Assembly: GCA_000711775.1 (NCBI GenBank)
Contig: ARYC01003312.1
Location: 1 to 64,000 of the forward strand
Length of the DNA: 64,000 bases
Origin: Oxytricha trifallax
Lineage: Eukaryota > Ciliophora > Spirotrichea > Sporadotrichida > Oxytrichidae
Reading direction: 5' to 3'
Shown: positions 44,222 to 56,217 of the stretch, one piece after another
Layout: every line of letters begins with the position of its first letter
Position numbering within the stretch: the first letter of the stretch is position 1
The notes under the pieces: model-generated
What the model saw: the letters and a program-made list of their open reading frames with translations, nothing else
The model's database searches: none
What the model was told of the DNA's origin: nothing
Program-made: the position numbers and the translations under genes

Positions 44222-46531
44222 TTGTTTCGATCGACACCCGTAATCCCCCTTACCTTTCTTTATAAATATTCCCCCTTACAACCCGTTCTCCCCTACTCCA
44301 CATACTTGACCATAACTTCCCCCTAATCTATAATAAAATCTCCCATTTAATATGAAAATTTCTGTCCGCGCAGTCTGAATTGATTTCCTTCCTGACATCT
44401 CGCCAACATAAAGGAGAATTTTTATATAAAATATCATGAACTCTGGCAATTTCCTTTTCACTTATTAACACATTAAAACATTTAAAATTCATTTTTTAAT
44501 ATTATTTTTCCAAAGCCCATTTTCAATATATTTTATATACTTCATCAGGAAATAATTATTTTTTATATAGCTCATTGATTATCATAATTTTAACATAATA
44601 ATTATTTCTAAAGGATCTTATATATAGTTTATATAACCTTAAGTGATCTTGATTCAGCCTTTCTTAAACAAATAAAATGATAATATTGTATTAGCTATAG
44701 TTTTTTAGAATTTAAAACAATCAACAAATTATTAAATTAAATAGAGATAAAGTAGAAATAAGAATGATGATTAAAATGAAATGCAAAATTTAAATCGTAT
44801 AAGCATCAGTATTGAGCATTGTAGTGTCTTAATTCATTGATCTTCTTCATCACTATTTATCTCTCTGTTGAAATTAAGAAACCATTCGCGCTGAGCCCTA
44901 GATTTTCCTAACATAAAAAATAACAGTGCTAGAGATGCTGAAGCTGCAACCTCGTCCACTTCTCGTCTAAACACTATCTTACAGGAGATCCCAGATCACT
45001 TTGAAAGAGGAGACTCCATTATTTTAGCCAAAATTTTTTAAATTATAGATGTTGAAGAAATATAATTTATCATATTAAAACCATTTTAGTTTTAATGATA
45101 AGAAATTAAAGATTCTACTAATAGATTCAATTTAGAAGGAAATGTAATTAGAGTTGTCTTAATTAATTTCTTATCATTAAAACTAAAATGGTTTTAATAT
45201 GATAAATTATATTTCTTCAACATCTATAATTTAAAAAATTTGGCTAAAATAATGGAGTCTCCTCTTTCAAAGTGATCTGGGATCTCCTGTAAGATAGTGT
45301 TTAGACGAGAAGTGGACGAGGTTGCAGCTTCAGCATCTCTAGCACTGTTATTTTTTATGTTAGGAAAATCTAGGGCTCAGCGCGAATGGTTTCTTAATTT
45401 CAACAGAGAGATAAATAGTGATGAGAAGATCAATGAATTAAGACACTACAATGCTCAATACTGATGCTTATACGATTTAAATTTTGCATTTCATTTTAAT
45501 CATCATTCTTATTTCTACTTTATCTCTATTTAATTTAATAATTTGTTCATTTTTCTATTTTCTTTAATGTTCCTAAACTCAATTTTACTAATACCTAATA
45601 ATTTTACTTTAAAAACCCATAAAATATTGGAATAATATGTTATTTATAAATTCGATTAATAATAATTATTACATGATAGTAACATATAATTGTTATTTTG
45701 ATAAGTTAATATAAGTAATTAAATATATTTATTACCTTTTTTGATACTATATAAATAAATAATTATTTAACTTCCAAAAATAAAAAATAAAATAGATTAT
45801 CCAAAAATAAATTTTTTTTACATAATTTAGTTAATAAATTAAGAAATGAATTATTATAGTCTCAATCAACTTGTTAATAATAACTAGTAAAATTAGTATA
45901 TTAAAATGTATTATTTTATGTTTATAATAAAATTCTCGTTACAAATGTTTTCCTGAAAAAATATGAAAATATAAAAAATAAATGTTAATAAAAAATAAAT
46001 TAAAGAAAAGTTTTTATAAAAATTATGCAAAAGAAATTATATTTTTATCTAAAAAAGAAAAAATTTATAGCATAACAATTTTAGCATTTTACTTGTTTAT
46101 GATAGGCTGAATTAGGATGATTTAAGACGATAAATATTATTGAAGCTTTATATAATATCCTTTAAATTACCTTTTATGTTAAAATTATGATAATCATTTA
46201 GCTAATCATAAAATGAATATTTCCTATGAAAGTTGTGTTAATATGCACAAAAAATGATTTTTCAAAATTTATGATATTATATATATAAAATTATCACAAT
46301 ATAATGACAAGATTGAAATCGATATAGACTGATTTTATAAAAGACTTCATATAAAATGGAGTATTTTAAATGAAAATATGGTGGTAAAGAGTTATTGTGT
46401 ATAAGTGGTAAGGGTATATGAGGTATACGGGTGGTAATGAGTTTTTGGTGTACAGGTGGTAGGGGTGTACAATGCAAAGAAGAATTTTTAAGAATAAGGG
46501 TACTAGGAGGTACGGATATTGATGTTGACAA
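44222..46531. mobile_element. 2.3-kb foldback element, relative of 25591-27985
   Basis: Ends TTGTTTCGATCGACACCCGT and a similar complement near 46505-46531; internal GGTACGG / CACCCGTA blocks and a sub-terminal TCTGAATTGATTTCC block match the 25.6-kb element. AATAATA-type flanks. Empty site in copy 3 near 63478. It carries a near-perfect palindrome in its middle. Confidence 0.75.
44723..45549. repeat. Near-perfect 386-bp-arm palindrome
   Basis: Left arm 44723-45108 and right arm about 45164-45549 are complementary with only scattered mismatches, around a loop of about 55 nt. No coding capacity. Recent origin or gene conversion between the arms is implied by the low divergence compared with the host element. 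Confidence 0.85.
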
Positions 46532-47230
46532 ATAATAATAGGATTACTCTTATAGCTCTTAAGTAGAGTAAGATTAAATTTCTTGAGAATAAATAACCTT
46601 GGAGAGCTATCTATTACTGATATTAAATAAATTGCTTAATTTTTAAGGGAAAACAAAAGAAATGGTTGAAATTAAACATAGAATATAATTCTAATTTCTT
46701 TATTAATTTTAAACTTTCATAATTGTTCTCGATTAATTGTTGACTCTTATTTCAGAAAATGTAAAATTAGATCAAAATATCAATTTAAAATTGCTTCAGC
46801 TAGTTAGTTTCACCATTTGCATGCATTTAAGAATTATGTGACTATGCCGCTAAAATTGATTATTTCTAAAATAAATACTATATTTTTTAATTTGACAAAT
46901 TAATCATAATATATTTGTCTCTTCATTTTAATTATATAACGCCCTTTATTTAATTATTTAACTTCCCTATCTAAAGCTAAATTTTTCTTTAAATTTTCAT
47001 AAAGAAATAATGTTTTAAACATAGTAAAGTAAATTCAGGATTATAAGTAGCCAATTTCGATTTAAGAGAAATTAAAAAACAATCACGATTTATAAGAGAT
47101 CTTAATTATAAAAACATTCTCAACTCAAGGTAATGTAAAGTTATCTTAGTTGTGTTTATTGAATATAGGGTACTAATTTTTAATATAAAATATGGTATTT
47201 TTATGAAGATATATTTTACCCTTTTTTCCT

Positions 47231-47407
47231 TCAAACATCAAGACATGCAAGAAGACAGCCACTGGCCTTTACTTTTATTTTTGTGACTAGTGGTGCGCCG
47301 TTAGCGTTCAGTAAGGACAAGCACGTTTCAACATCGGTGCCAAGATGAGCCTTTATTTTTTACTTTTTCTTCATTTTAGTCTTATTCATCATCATCTTCG
47401 TCGTCAT
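47231..47407 (-). CDS. 58-residue ORF in a GC-rich patch, unrecognised
   Basis: Code-6 ORF from ATG 47407 to TGA 47231. A Lys/Met-rich start, then HLGTDVETCLSLLNANGAPL and VKASGCLLACLDV. The patch 47240-47350 is close to half GC inside DNA of about a quarter GC. It could be a small macronuclear-destined segment or exon; no intron or pointer was identified and no family recognised. Confidence 0.35.
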
Positions 47408-47800
47408 AGTCCTCTTTTACACAATTAAGATAACATTAGATTATAGTAGTTAAAAAATTGTAATTATCTAACTCATTTATGATTTTATGAAATTGAATAA
47501 ATACATCTTGATCATTCATATTTACGAAACAATTTCAAGAGGAAAATTTATAAAAAAATTTGGTTAAAGAAACTTGTTTAAATTAAATTAAGATTAAAGT
47601 AAGAAATGAAGGTTAACATGTAAATTTGTTTATTTTAGCCCCACTTATGAAAGTATTTAAGTATTTGATAACCATCAATTAAAAGATAATTAATGTCGTA
47701 TTGTTTTTTTTAACTTGATGGTTAATAGATATGGAAAATCTTTCACTGAATTTATCATGTTTTTTTTATTAATAAAAAATAAATGGCCATTAAATTATGT

Positions 47801-48067
47801 AAAACCCCATGATTTTTTCTAAGAATTAAGATATGGGGGTATTTATAAATAATCAAGAATTTATTTAATATTGGCGTAATATTTTGATGATTAGCCCTTT
47901 TATTAAATCTTTTAGCTAGAATAATTTTTCATATAAATTAGGCCAATTAGTGTGTTTATTTTTATTTTTAAGCTAATTTTAATTGATACAGGCCAATAAA
48001 TATCAGATTATTGATTATTTATAAATACCCCCCTATCTCAATTCTTAAAAAAATATCATGGGGTTTT
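47801..48067. mobile_element. 267-bp MITE with AAAACCCC tips and TA flanks
   Basis: Inverted ends of about 55 bp: AAAACCCCATGATTTTTTCT and the complement, with ATGGGGGTATTTATAAATAA inside. The flanking TA dinucleotide overlaps the tips (TAAAACCCC...GGGGTTTTA). TA duplication suggests a Tc1/mariner-type MITE. The C4-bearing tip is short and unlike the TBE termini. Confidence 0.7.
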
Positions 48068-48270
48068 ATATTTAAGATTTGACTTGAAAGATAAAGGCGA
48101 GACAAGTTAATAGCTTTATATTAGATTAATATTATATATGCATATTTAATGAATATTAGTGACCTTATTATTCTAATAAATATTGATAATGAGTATTGAA
48201 ATAAAATAAGGAAAAAAATAAAATTCAAATATTTAAAGATAAATTTGATCAAAATAATTATTTAAGAATT

Positions 48271-48801
48271 ATGGAATCCTACAATAAAATATCTATTCTC
48301 CAAAGAGCAAAGAGCAAGTATATGCTTGGAGAAATATTATCATTTACATTTTACTGTCACTAAGGACACCTATTACTAAGTAGATTGAATAAAGAATCCT
48401 ACAATTTACTCAAAAATGATGACTATCTGATCAAAACTTTCAAGAAAGAAGTAAGGGAGGTGTTTTTATCAGGTAATTAAGAGCATCTAGAAACTCTCAG
48501 CAAGATAAACTTCACTTATAATTATTCCATTTAATAATCCTAGATATTTATAAAAAAGTTTGATATTAATAATTTAAAATATTAACATAATTGTGAGTAT
48601 TTTACTGTTTCACACTCATATTCTTAGCATAAAATGACTTTATTTAATTTAAATTTTGAAAATATTTTTGATTATATCCATCGTTAATTTATTTTCGTAT
48701 ATTAAAAAATTATCTTTGAGGAGTTTCTCTTCGCCTCATTTTATTATTTGCCTATCATATTATGGCTTGATTTTTTTAAAAATAACTTTTCTCACCCTTG
48801 A
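48271..48801 (+). CDS. LRR-like ORF, copy 2, uninterrupted
   Basis: 176 codons from ATG 48271 to TGA 48799-48801 in code 6 (MESYNKISILQRAKSKYM...). Copy 1 (2325-6741) carries TBE-B exactly inside this ORF; here the ATT occurs once (48384-48386). The first about 95 codons are conserved between copies; the rest diverges, so the true 3' end may be earlier. Function unknown; Leu spacing hints at LRR. Confidence 0.58.
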
Positions 48802-49099
48802 AACTTCAAATCGACATTAAAATTTTGAAATTAAAAAAATATTGTTATTCATATATTTAATAAACACAGTAATGTTAGTATAATGATTTGTTTTTTTAAT
48901 AGGGACCATGCTGATAGAACTCTTCCCTTCCTCTTGTGGTCAAGTATTGGCACTTATTGATTTGTCAAAGAAATATCACTAGAATTCATTAAGAAATTAT
49001 TTTAAATCCAGTTGTAATTGGTAATTGTTCTAAATTGTCATTCATCTATTTTTGTTAAAAAATTAATTTGAGGATTGATTTTTAGGCTTGAGAGTTTCA

Positions 49100-49721
49100 T
49101 CAAAATTTTGCCCTAATTCTAATAGAATTCTGATTATAGAGTAATAAAATTTTTAGAAGAAGTCTTCTTTCTGATGAGAAGGGAAAAAACTTCATCAGAA
49201 ATAGTTCTTTATAATTCTAACAATGCCTCTTCATTCTATTTTATTTCTTAATCTAAATAGTCTAATAGAAGTTACTTTCTAAAGTATGATCATTCTTGCA
49301 ATAGATAAAGCATGGATATGAAGCTAAATAAATTTAGATAAAACATCACAGCTTTATAGGCCAGAGAGAAATTAGACAAGATTTTAAATATTTTATTATC
49401 TTTAAAAAAATAAAATTAATAGAGTTAAATTTCAAAAGTTTTATTAGCCTTGATTAAAATTTTATACTCTTGAAAATGATATTTAATTAAAGTTATCACA
49501 ATAATTACCAAAGTCATATCTATACATTTAACCTAATCTAATGAGCCTACTGTCACAAATTAATCAAAGTTTCTAGTTATAATATTTTTATTTTATAAAT
49601 GTTTAAATCATATTCAATTACATAATTTTATTATAATCCTTTTTATAGGCAGAATATTTATATTACTAATATAAATATATAAATTCAAATAAATCTTCAT
49701 AAAGGGTTTTGGGGGGTTTTG
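49100..49721 (-). pseudogene. Decayed TBE transposase and right terminus, copy 2
   Basis: Terminus GGGTTTTGGGGGGTTTTG then ATT. Near 49300-49410 the sequence follows the transposase block (GATAAAACATCACAGCTTTA, GGCCAGAGAGAAAT) well. Same insertion as the copy 1 relic at 8060-8454. Confidence 0.68.
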
Positions 49722-49724
49722 ATT

Positions 49725-50933
49725 ATCCTAAATTCAAATAATATTTTGCCTTTCCTGCAGTAAATTCAAAAGGCTTACCTGTCAAAACCTTAAAACATCA
49801 ACTTTTAATAATTTCTAATTATTATTGCTAAAATACAAAAGATAAGGAAATTGTATAAATTAAAAATAAAAAACATACAGTCATGTAATTGAAAGTTTAT
49901 ATATATAAATAAAAGTAATTACACAAAATTTAGAAAAAAATGAGATCATTTTTACATTTACTCCTCATAATATACTAACTGCTCTTATTTATTTACTATG
50001 CGATATTATATTTATTTAGAATTTCTAAAATAATCCCATTTTAGCGGAGCTATTTTATACACTGATATATATATATATATATATTGCATATTTGAAAAGT
50101 CTTGTTATTAGTACGTTTTAATTATCCAATGCATCTCTGTTGTCTAAGCATTATAATTCAATGAATTCTGATATCAGTTCTTATTTTTATAAGTTTATAT
50201 TCTTTTCATTTATTCAACATTAGGAATGATTTATTTTCTAAGAAAAAAAGTAAATAAATATATGAGATAAAGTAAAAAATTAAGTTTATAATAGCATTAC
50301 ATAGTTTCAAATGCGAGCCTTTTTTGAAACCACCCGCTCCATTTTAATTTGTAATAATCTAATTATTTTCTGTTTTAATTTTAGATAATGACAATTCTTG
50401 ATTTTCAAAAAATTTACATAGAATATTGATCTTGAATTTTCAAAATGAAAATTTAATTTTAATCAATAAAGATAACTGACTTAATTATAAAAAACACATA
50501 TTAAAATAAAATTTGTTTATAAAGAGATTAAACAATCTAAACCTCTCTATTTGCTACTTTTTATTCACAAAATCTATGCTAGTTGGTGCTTAATATTTTA
50601 TAGTCTTAAAAAAAAACTCCAATTTTCTATATTTTTGACAAGACTTTTATCAAATATAATTAATCTTTTAAACTTTTGATAAAAATATTGCGATAATAAC
50701 TCTATTCTATAGGAAATAACCAGAATGCATTGTATTAAGGATAATTTAATTTAATACAGAATAATGATTGAATAGAATAATATTTTTAACAAGTCGGTAT
50801 ATGATAGAGAAACAATAGATCAAATAAAGCAAATAATATCAGAATAAAGTTTACATTTTTTCTCCATTTTTTTAATATAATCTAATTTTAATTACTAATC
50901 TACAAGTTTATTCAGTTTTTTCATTTTAAAACA
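49725..50933. other. AT-rich host DNA, no gene recognised
   Basis: Paralogous to about 8455-9500. Contains a short TA run at 50067-50085. No conserved ORF. Confidence 0.5.
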
Positions 50934-51540
50934 TTGAAAATTCCTGATCTTTTATCTTTTATTAATAATTTTAGTAATTTGATAATTAATTTAACTTTGA
51001 TTTTGAAAGCTTATTCATTAATAATGGCAATAGACACTTTAAGAGAAATATACAAATTAATTAAGGAACAAGTACGGAAATTTCTGAACAAGCAAGGATC
51101 TCAAAGATTTACTTCCAGTAATTTTAAAATGATCTACTCGACTTAAAGTGTTTGACTTAATTGAGAAAGCTATTATTTAAAAACAGTGAATATTTATACC
51201 TGCCTTTTGCAAATTTTTTGAAAAAAAATAAGGGAAAAACTAAACTTAATGCTTTATTAATTCATAGCACTATTAAAGCAGAAGTGAGATAAGTACGCTT
51301 TGCTATTGATGGATTACATAAATTATTAAAATGTACATTCAAATATCACAATATTTAAGAGATGGTATTTAATTGGGCATATATTTATAAAGAAGTCTTA
51401 CAAGTATTAGTACAATCTTTGAAATGAGCTGAATGTATAACTAAATTAGACATCTTTTTCAATCAAAAGCCCAAGACTTATCAACAGTGTTTAAAAATAA
51501 GGAGGAAATTAATATAATTTAATGGATTTAAGTGAGAGTT
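50934..51540 (+). pseudogene. LRR-like ORF fragment, copy 2
   Basis: MKIPDLLSFINNFSNLIINL to about 51137, then by a frameshift KCLTQLRKLLFKNSEYLYL, ALLIHSTIKAE and MVFNWAYIYKEVLQ to TGA at 51425. Homologous to 9682-10065, where the same order of blocks is open without a break. Confidence 0.5.
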
Positions 51541-51749
51541 TTATAATTTATAACTAAAAGTTATCCACTATAATAAATTAGCATTCTAAATTTTTCATAA
51601 AAAACTTTAATTGATACACAGATTGCTGAAATTTTTTATTCTACATATATTAATACTAAATTCCCAAACTATTGTTTATATCCAATTAATGATTTATAAT
51701 ATTTAATATATAAATACATTATACCTACATTTCTTTTTCACTTATTCTA

Positions 51750-52450
51750 GAATTTTTTTGGTTTTTTGCTGCGGATCACTCTATCATTTGAACATACTGT
51801 TATGATTTCAATGTATTTGTCACCATCATTATTATTGCTCTATTTTAACATATATCTAATAATTAGTCTAAGACTTTTAACCTTTTTTCTCTGGAAAAAT
51901 ACTCAAGGTTCATAAACATTTCCCAAAACAAAGGCTTGTACTTTTAAACCTCTAATTAATATTTAATATCTACATAAGGAAGTTGGAGCTAATTCATATT
52001 CCATCAGGCTTCAAGTGTCTACGGACAAAATTCAGGTAGATTTGTAATTTTAATGTTTCATTTTTGGCATTTGATACCAGATAAATTCTGTAGAAGTCAT
52101 TCAATGAAAAGAAGTCTAAAAGCTAATTACTCTTTTCAATTATAAATTTGAATCAAAAGGAAATAATAAGACAAAATTATATAAATTCTGGCTTAAGAGA
52201 TATATTTATTCGCTAATTTATTTAAATCTTTTCCTGAGGGAAAGGCAAGTTAAAAGTAAAAGGAAAGTTTTGTGAATTTATTAATAATTCGAGATGATTC
52301 TCTCTCTTAATCCTTAAGAGTTGAGCAATTTCAAGATAAGACTAAATGTCAATAACTTTCAAAATATGGAACTTGGAGCCTCGTTTCTAAATATAGTTTA
52401 ATTGATTTTAGACACTGAAAGATATAACTGTTTTTTAAACATAAAAATAT
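51750..52450 (-). pseudogene. Decayed TBE kinase gene, copy 2
   Basis: On the minus strand: blocks matching the GTPGYFPE region (CTCTGGAAAAATACTCAAGG), the Ala-Gln region (CAAAGGCTTGTACTTT) and the HRDLKPEN loop (CAGGCTTCAAGTGTCTACGG). Order and spacing follow TBE-C. Frames are destroyed. Confidence 0.65.
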
Positions 52451-52679
52451 CGCATATTTTAAATGTAAAAACTTATTATCCTAAGATCTATAAAAAGCAT
52501 TAATTTTATGACTTATTAATACTTTTAATTGATATTTCATTAACAAACATTATAATTGATTGTGATTTTATTTTAAATGATATTCTTTGTGAATAAAAAT
52601 TCATAGTACGAATTATTATATATTAAATTCGACTTTAAGTAAAAAAACTTTTATATGAAATTAAATTGTAAATGGATTG

Positions 52680-52915
52680 GAGTATTTATTGCTATAGGAG
52701 CGTGTGTTTCAAAATCATGACGCAAGAAGTGAAAACTATGAAAAAAAATTATATTGGAATGTCATGAATGAGTTATAGCCAGAACTTGATGATAAAAGTT
52801 TTTATATGAAATAAGGTATTTAATAGGATAGGAAGGGGTGTCTCAATTTAGGGTTGGAAGTGGTCTTTCGGTTTAGAGTGGGAGGGGTGTTGATGGGTAG
52901 CTCAGTTAAAATAAA
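52680..52915. repeat. Single arm of a foldback element
   Basis: GGGGTGTCTCAATTTAGGG and related G-rich units resemble the GGGGTCTCGGTTTGAGG units at 27430-27520. Only one arm is present. Confidence 0.4.
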
Positions 52916-53805
52916 TTAAAAAATAAGTTAGAGGTGATTTAATTACTAGCTTTTTAAATCAATAAAATTATTGAAGTAGTTTTGGGGTTTAATTCGAACA
53001 TTAAAAACCAACATATATACCTCTTAAATATATTTCTATAAATAAATGGAATATAAAATAATAACTGATTTAATTTGAATAATATTCTAGTTACCTTTAT
53101 TGAATTGAAAAATTTATAAAATCACAAGATAACTCATTTGCTCATTAAGATTAAAATTATTACTCATAAACCTTTATAATAGTAAAACTTTATAAAGCTA
53201 TATTAGCCCAGTTATTTCTCCAAAATATCTAAAAACTCTATTTTTTTATTATTGATTATTTGGATTTTAGAAAATATAGACATTTTGAATGCTTTCTTTG
53301 GTATAATTAAGAATTGTAAGACTTTACAAAAATTAGTTTTCAAGTCTAATTCGAGAATGAAATAAGTTAATATAGAATCATTTATGGCTGAAGACTCCCA
53401 AGATTTAGATTGTAACTTAACTGAACTAATTTTGGAATAAAATCAAGAAATTACTCAAATAATCTTATAATGGCTTAAGAATCAAAATAAAAGAATCCTC
53501 ACTACTCTCATTATAAAAAAAGCTCAAGATGCCTCAATAATGCAGGAATACACTCGAAATTGGGAAATTAATTTAAATTAAATTAATTATAAATCAAAAT
53601 CTTGGTAGTTAAGTTGGCCAATTTAAAAGATCTTGAGCTTATTCGATAGAATTCAAAAATAACTTGACTTTATTATTGGCTATATTATTTATCGCATACC
53701 TGGAGCGAGATAACTTGACTTTAATCAAAACCCAAAACCCCTTAATGAGGTTTATAAGTGCTTTGATTTGTAGGGAATTTGTTAGGGGTTGGGGTTATTA
53801 ATTAA

Positions 53806-54867
53806 ATGCGGAACTAAAATAGCAAGCTAATTGGGTCTATTTATGATGAAGAGTATATAGATTTAGTGTTTAAACTGCGCTATGGATGTGATATATACAG
53901 TGAATAAATCAAACCAGTACTAAACTATAAGTCTATTGCATTTTTCTTAAAGCGAAGTCCTTAAACTGTTCGCTATCACTTCTTAAAAGCTGTGTAATCA
54001 AAGCAATAATAGATGAATTATTAGCCTAAGAGGAATTCAAAGTTTTTATATAAGCATATTGACTATCTTATTAATGAAAAAACATTGAAGTATTGGGCTC
54101 ATTTCTCTCTCTACCAACGAGCTACTATGTTTCACCGCCAGTTCCCTGAGTTGAAGATCTCTGCTTAGTCTATAGCCAACATCTATAAACGAAATGGTAT
54201 CTCTTACAAAGGTGTGAATCGTATCAAGAGAGTGATTGATTTCACTCTGCCATTTTACAACAATAACCTAAATTATATTTATAATTAAATGTAGAGAGCC
54301 TATTAGAATAATATTAAGTTTGTACATGCTGACGAGGCTGTGTTTAACTTCAACACTTTCATCTAGAAGTCTTGGTATAGGCATAGTAATATAGAGTTTA
54401 TGACTAGAATGTCAAGGTATAAACAATTGCAATTCTTGGAGGAATTAGTGAGGATACTGGTTTTTAGAAACTTATGTTATTCATCCTCGCTCTATTAAGA
54501 CAGAGCAGTATATTAAGTTCTTAGAACAGCTGAGAGAGAAGTACCCTGAAGAAGAGATTATACTGTTTGTTGATAATCTTCAGTTCATAAGACTAAAGAA
54601 ACAAGGAAGAGTTATGAACAACTTAGAATAACGCCAGTGTTCAACGTACCTTACAGTCCATTGTTTAATGGAATTAAGTTCTAATGGGGTATATTAAAAG
54701 GCCATTACAAGAAATTGCTGCTCTACCACTTGATGCATGACCTACCTATCGATACAGTAGACTTTATTAAAAGCTCAGCGAAGAGAGTAGATAATTTATT
54801 GGCTTAAAAGTGTGCTAAAGAAGGGAGAGTGAATGTATATAAATAAGTTTTGTAGTTAAGTTAATGA
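53806..54867 (+). pseudogene. TBE-H transposase, frameshifted
   Basis: ATG 53806 (MRNQNSKLIGSIYDEE), stop TGA 54865. Open through HADEAVFNFNTFIQKSW; a 1-nt loss near 54395 (before the YDQNVKV block) breaks the frame, with others near 54460-54590. FVDN and NGIK-like blocks follow; the catalytic Glu codon reads AAG in GIKF, so the DDE triad is also lost. Confidence 0.87.
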
Positions 54868-54876
54868 ATATATAAG

Positions 54877-55664
54877 TCACATTTAAAATTCTTTAGAGGG
54901 AGTTGGCTTCTCTTTCTTTTCTTCTACTTCTTGCTTCCCTCCTCCTAAGTTTCTTCTCTTGCTGCCAGCTCCAGCATCTATGTTCATTGACTCTGGAGGC
55001 TAAATATTTGAATAAAGTCTCTTGCTAACTTCATACTTTGTCTGCGACTTTCGCTCTCTGTGAAGCTTGCTCTATTCCTTCATCAAGAAGATGCCAGTAC
55101 CAGATTTTTCTTCAGAGTTAAGCTACAATTCTTACTTGAAATATAAGGGTGTTTCTGCAACTCTGATAGCCAGCTCTCACTTATCTTGATCCCTTGTTTG
55201 TCCTTATCTTCTGAAGAGATGCTGTACCTTTTCTTATGAGATTCTTGAATAATTTCTTTAAAGTAATCACCTTTAATTGTTGCAAGTATACCAAGGAAAT
55301 ATTTTCTTTCAGGCAGTTTATTTTACAACTGCTTCTTAGTTGGCAGGTACTGCGAAACCTCAGGGTCGTTCATACCATCATCATATAAGTTTGTCGCTGA
55401 AATCTCTGGATAGTTTGGAATCTCTGCAAACTTTACATCTTAAGTTTTCAATACTTTCTTCTCTTCGCAGAGTATCGCTCTTAGAAATGAAATTTTAGTA
55501 CCTTCCATCGTTGGCAGGAACAAACCAACTACATAATTAAGATAAGTTGCTATAAGTTCCTTACCTTGTTGCACCAGGTAGCGGTGTAAATCCTCCTTGC
55601 TTCAAAATTGTTTGATCAATTCTTGTACTTGCACTCTTTTCATTGCATCATTCATTTACTCCAT
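54877..55664 (-). pseudogene. TBE-H 22-kD gene with an early stop
   Basis: ATG 55664 (MEQMNDAMKRVQVQELIKQF), then TGA where TBE-B has Arg of RSKEDL (about codon 21). Elsewhere it follows TBE-B, and the spliced length (788 minus 26) divides by three. Intron at 55110-55135. Confidence 0.84.
55110..55135 (-). other. 26-nt intron in the TBE-H 22-kD gene
   Basis: GTAAG donor, TTAAC internally, acceptor CTGAAG (AG kept but the usual TAG changed). Same position and phase as in the other copies. Confidence 0.75.
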
Positions 55665-55864
55665 CTTGTTTACAGATCTAAGAAATGATATTCAAATTTA
55701 AGTTTATTAATTTCAATTATTTACCTCTGTAAAACATACTATTAAATATGGGCATCCTATAGGAGGTCAACCTCTAATAAGGATATGGAGAAGTTTTTGA
55801 GAACTGGTTTCAAACTTGAGAGATTGATATCAATTTCTACTGTTATAGTTCCATATTTTTAAAT

Positions 55865-56045
55865 TTAAATTGGTACGTACTTAATTAGGAGCAGCTCCTA
55901 AAATGCTAGTACTTAATTAGGAGCATTAATTAAAGCTAGTAATTAATTAGGAGCACCCTAATTTTAATCATAAAATCACAAAATACCTCCTAAAGCAGTA
56001 CGTACTTAATTATGTGCACCTCCTAAATCGGTAAGTACTATAATC
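55865..56045. repeat. Spacer repeat block of TBE-H
   Basis: GTACTTAATTAGGAGC, GCTCCTAAAATGCTAG and CCTCCTAAA units, inverted relative to TBE-B because the element is reversed. Between the divergent 22-kD and kinase genes. Confidence 0.55.
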
Positions 56046-56217
56046 AACTTATTATTGAAAGTAAAAATGGTTTCTTCCTCACCATATTTAGAGCTGGATC
56101 GTCTCTTAACACTCATAATTCTTCTCTAATACTCTAAGATTTTCCCTTGAAACTTGTATGCCCGCAAAAACTCTCAGTTATAGAGGCGGTTTTATAATTT
56201 TAAATTCATTTTTAAAT

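Larger units (their letters stand above)
44099..46690 (+). pseudogene. LRR-like ORF fragment (copy 2), split by a foldback
   Basis: 44099-44221 (FEFLESPQRLF, YGSYEEKNNYIDTLDKI) and 46532-46690 (LLLQLLSRVRLNFLRINNLG, ELSITDIKQIAQFLRENK) make one frame if the insert is removed. Copy 3 at 63366-63600 is uninterrupted with FDFLESPQKLF and LLSRVILNILRIDFLGELSI. The 'LNxLRIxxLGELSI' pattern fits an LRR. Confidence 0.58.

Noticed and set aside
46277..46531. Ser/Pro/His-rich ORF on the minus strand
   Set aside because: Read through the degenerate repeat units of the 44-kb foldback arm.
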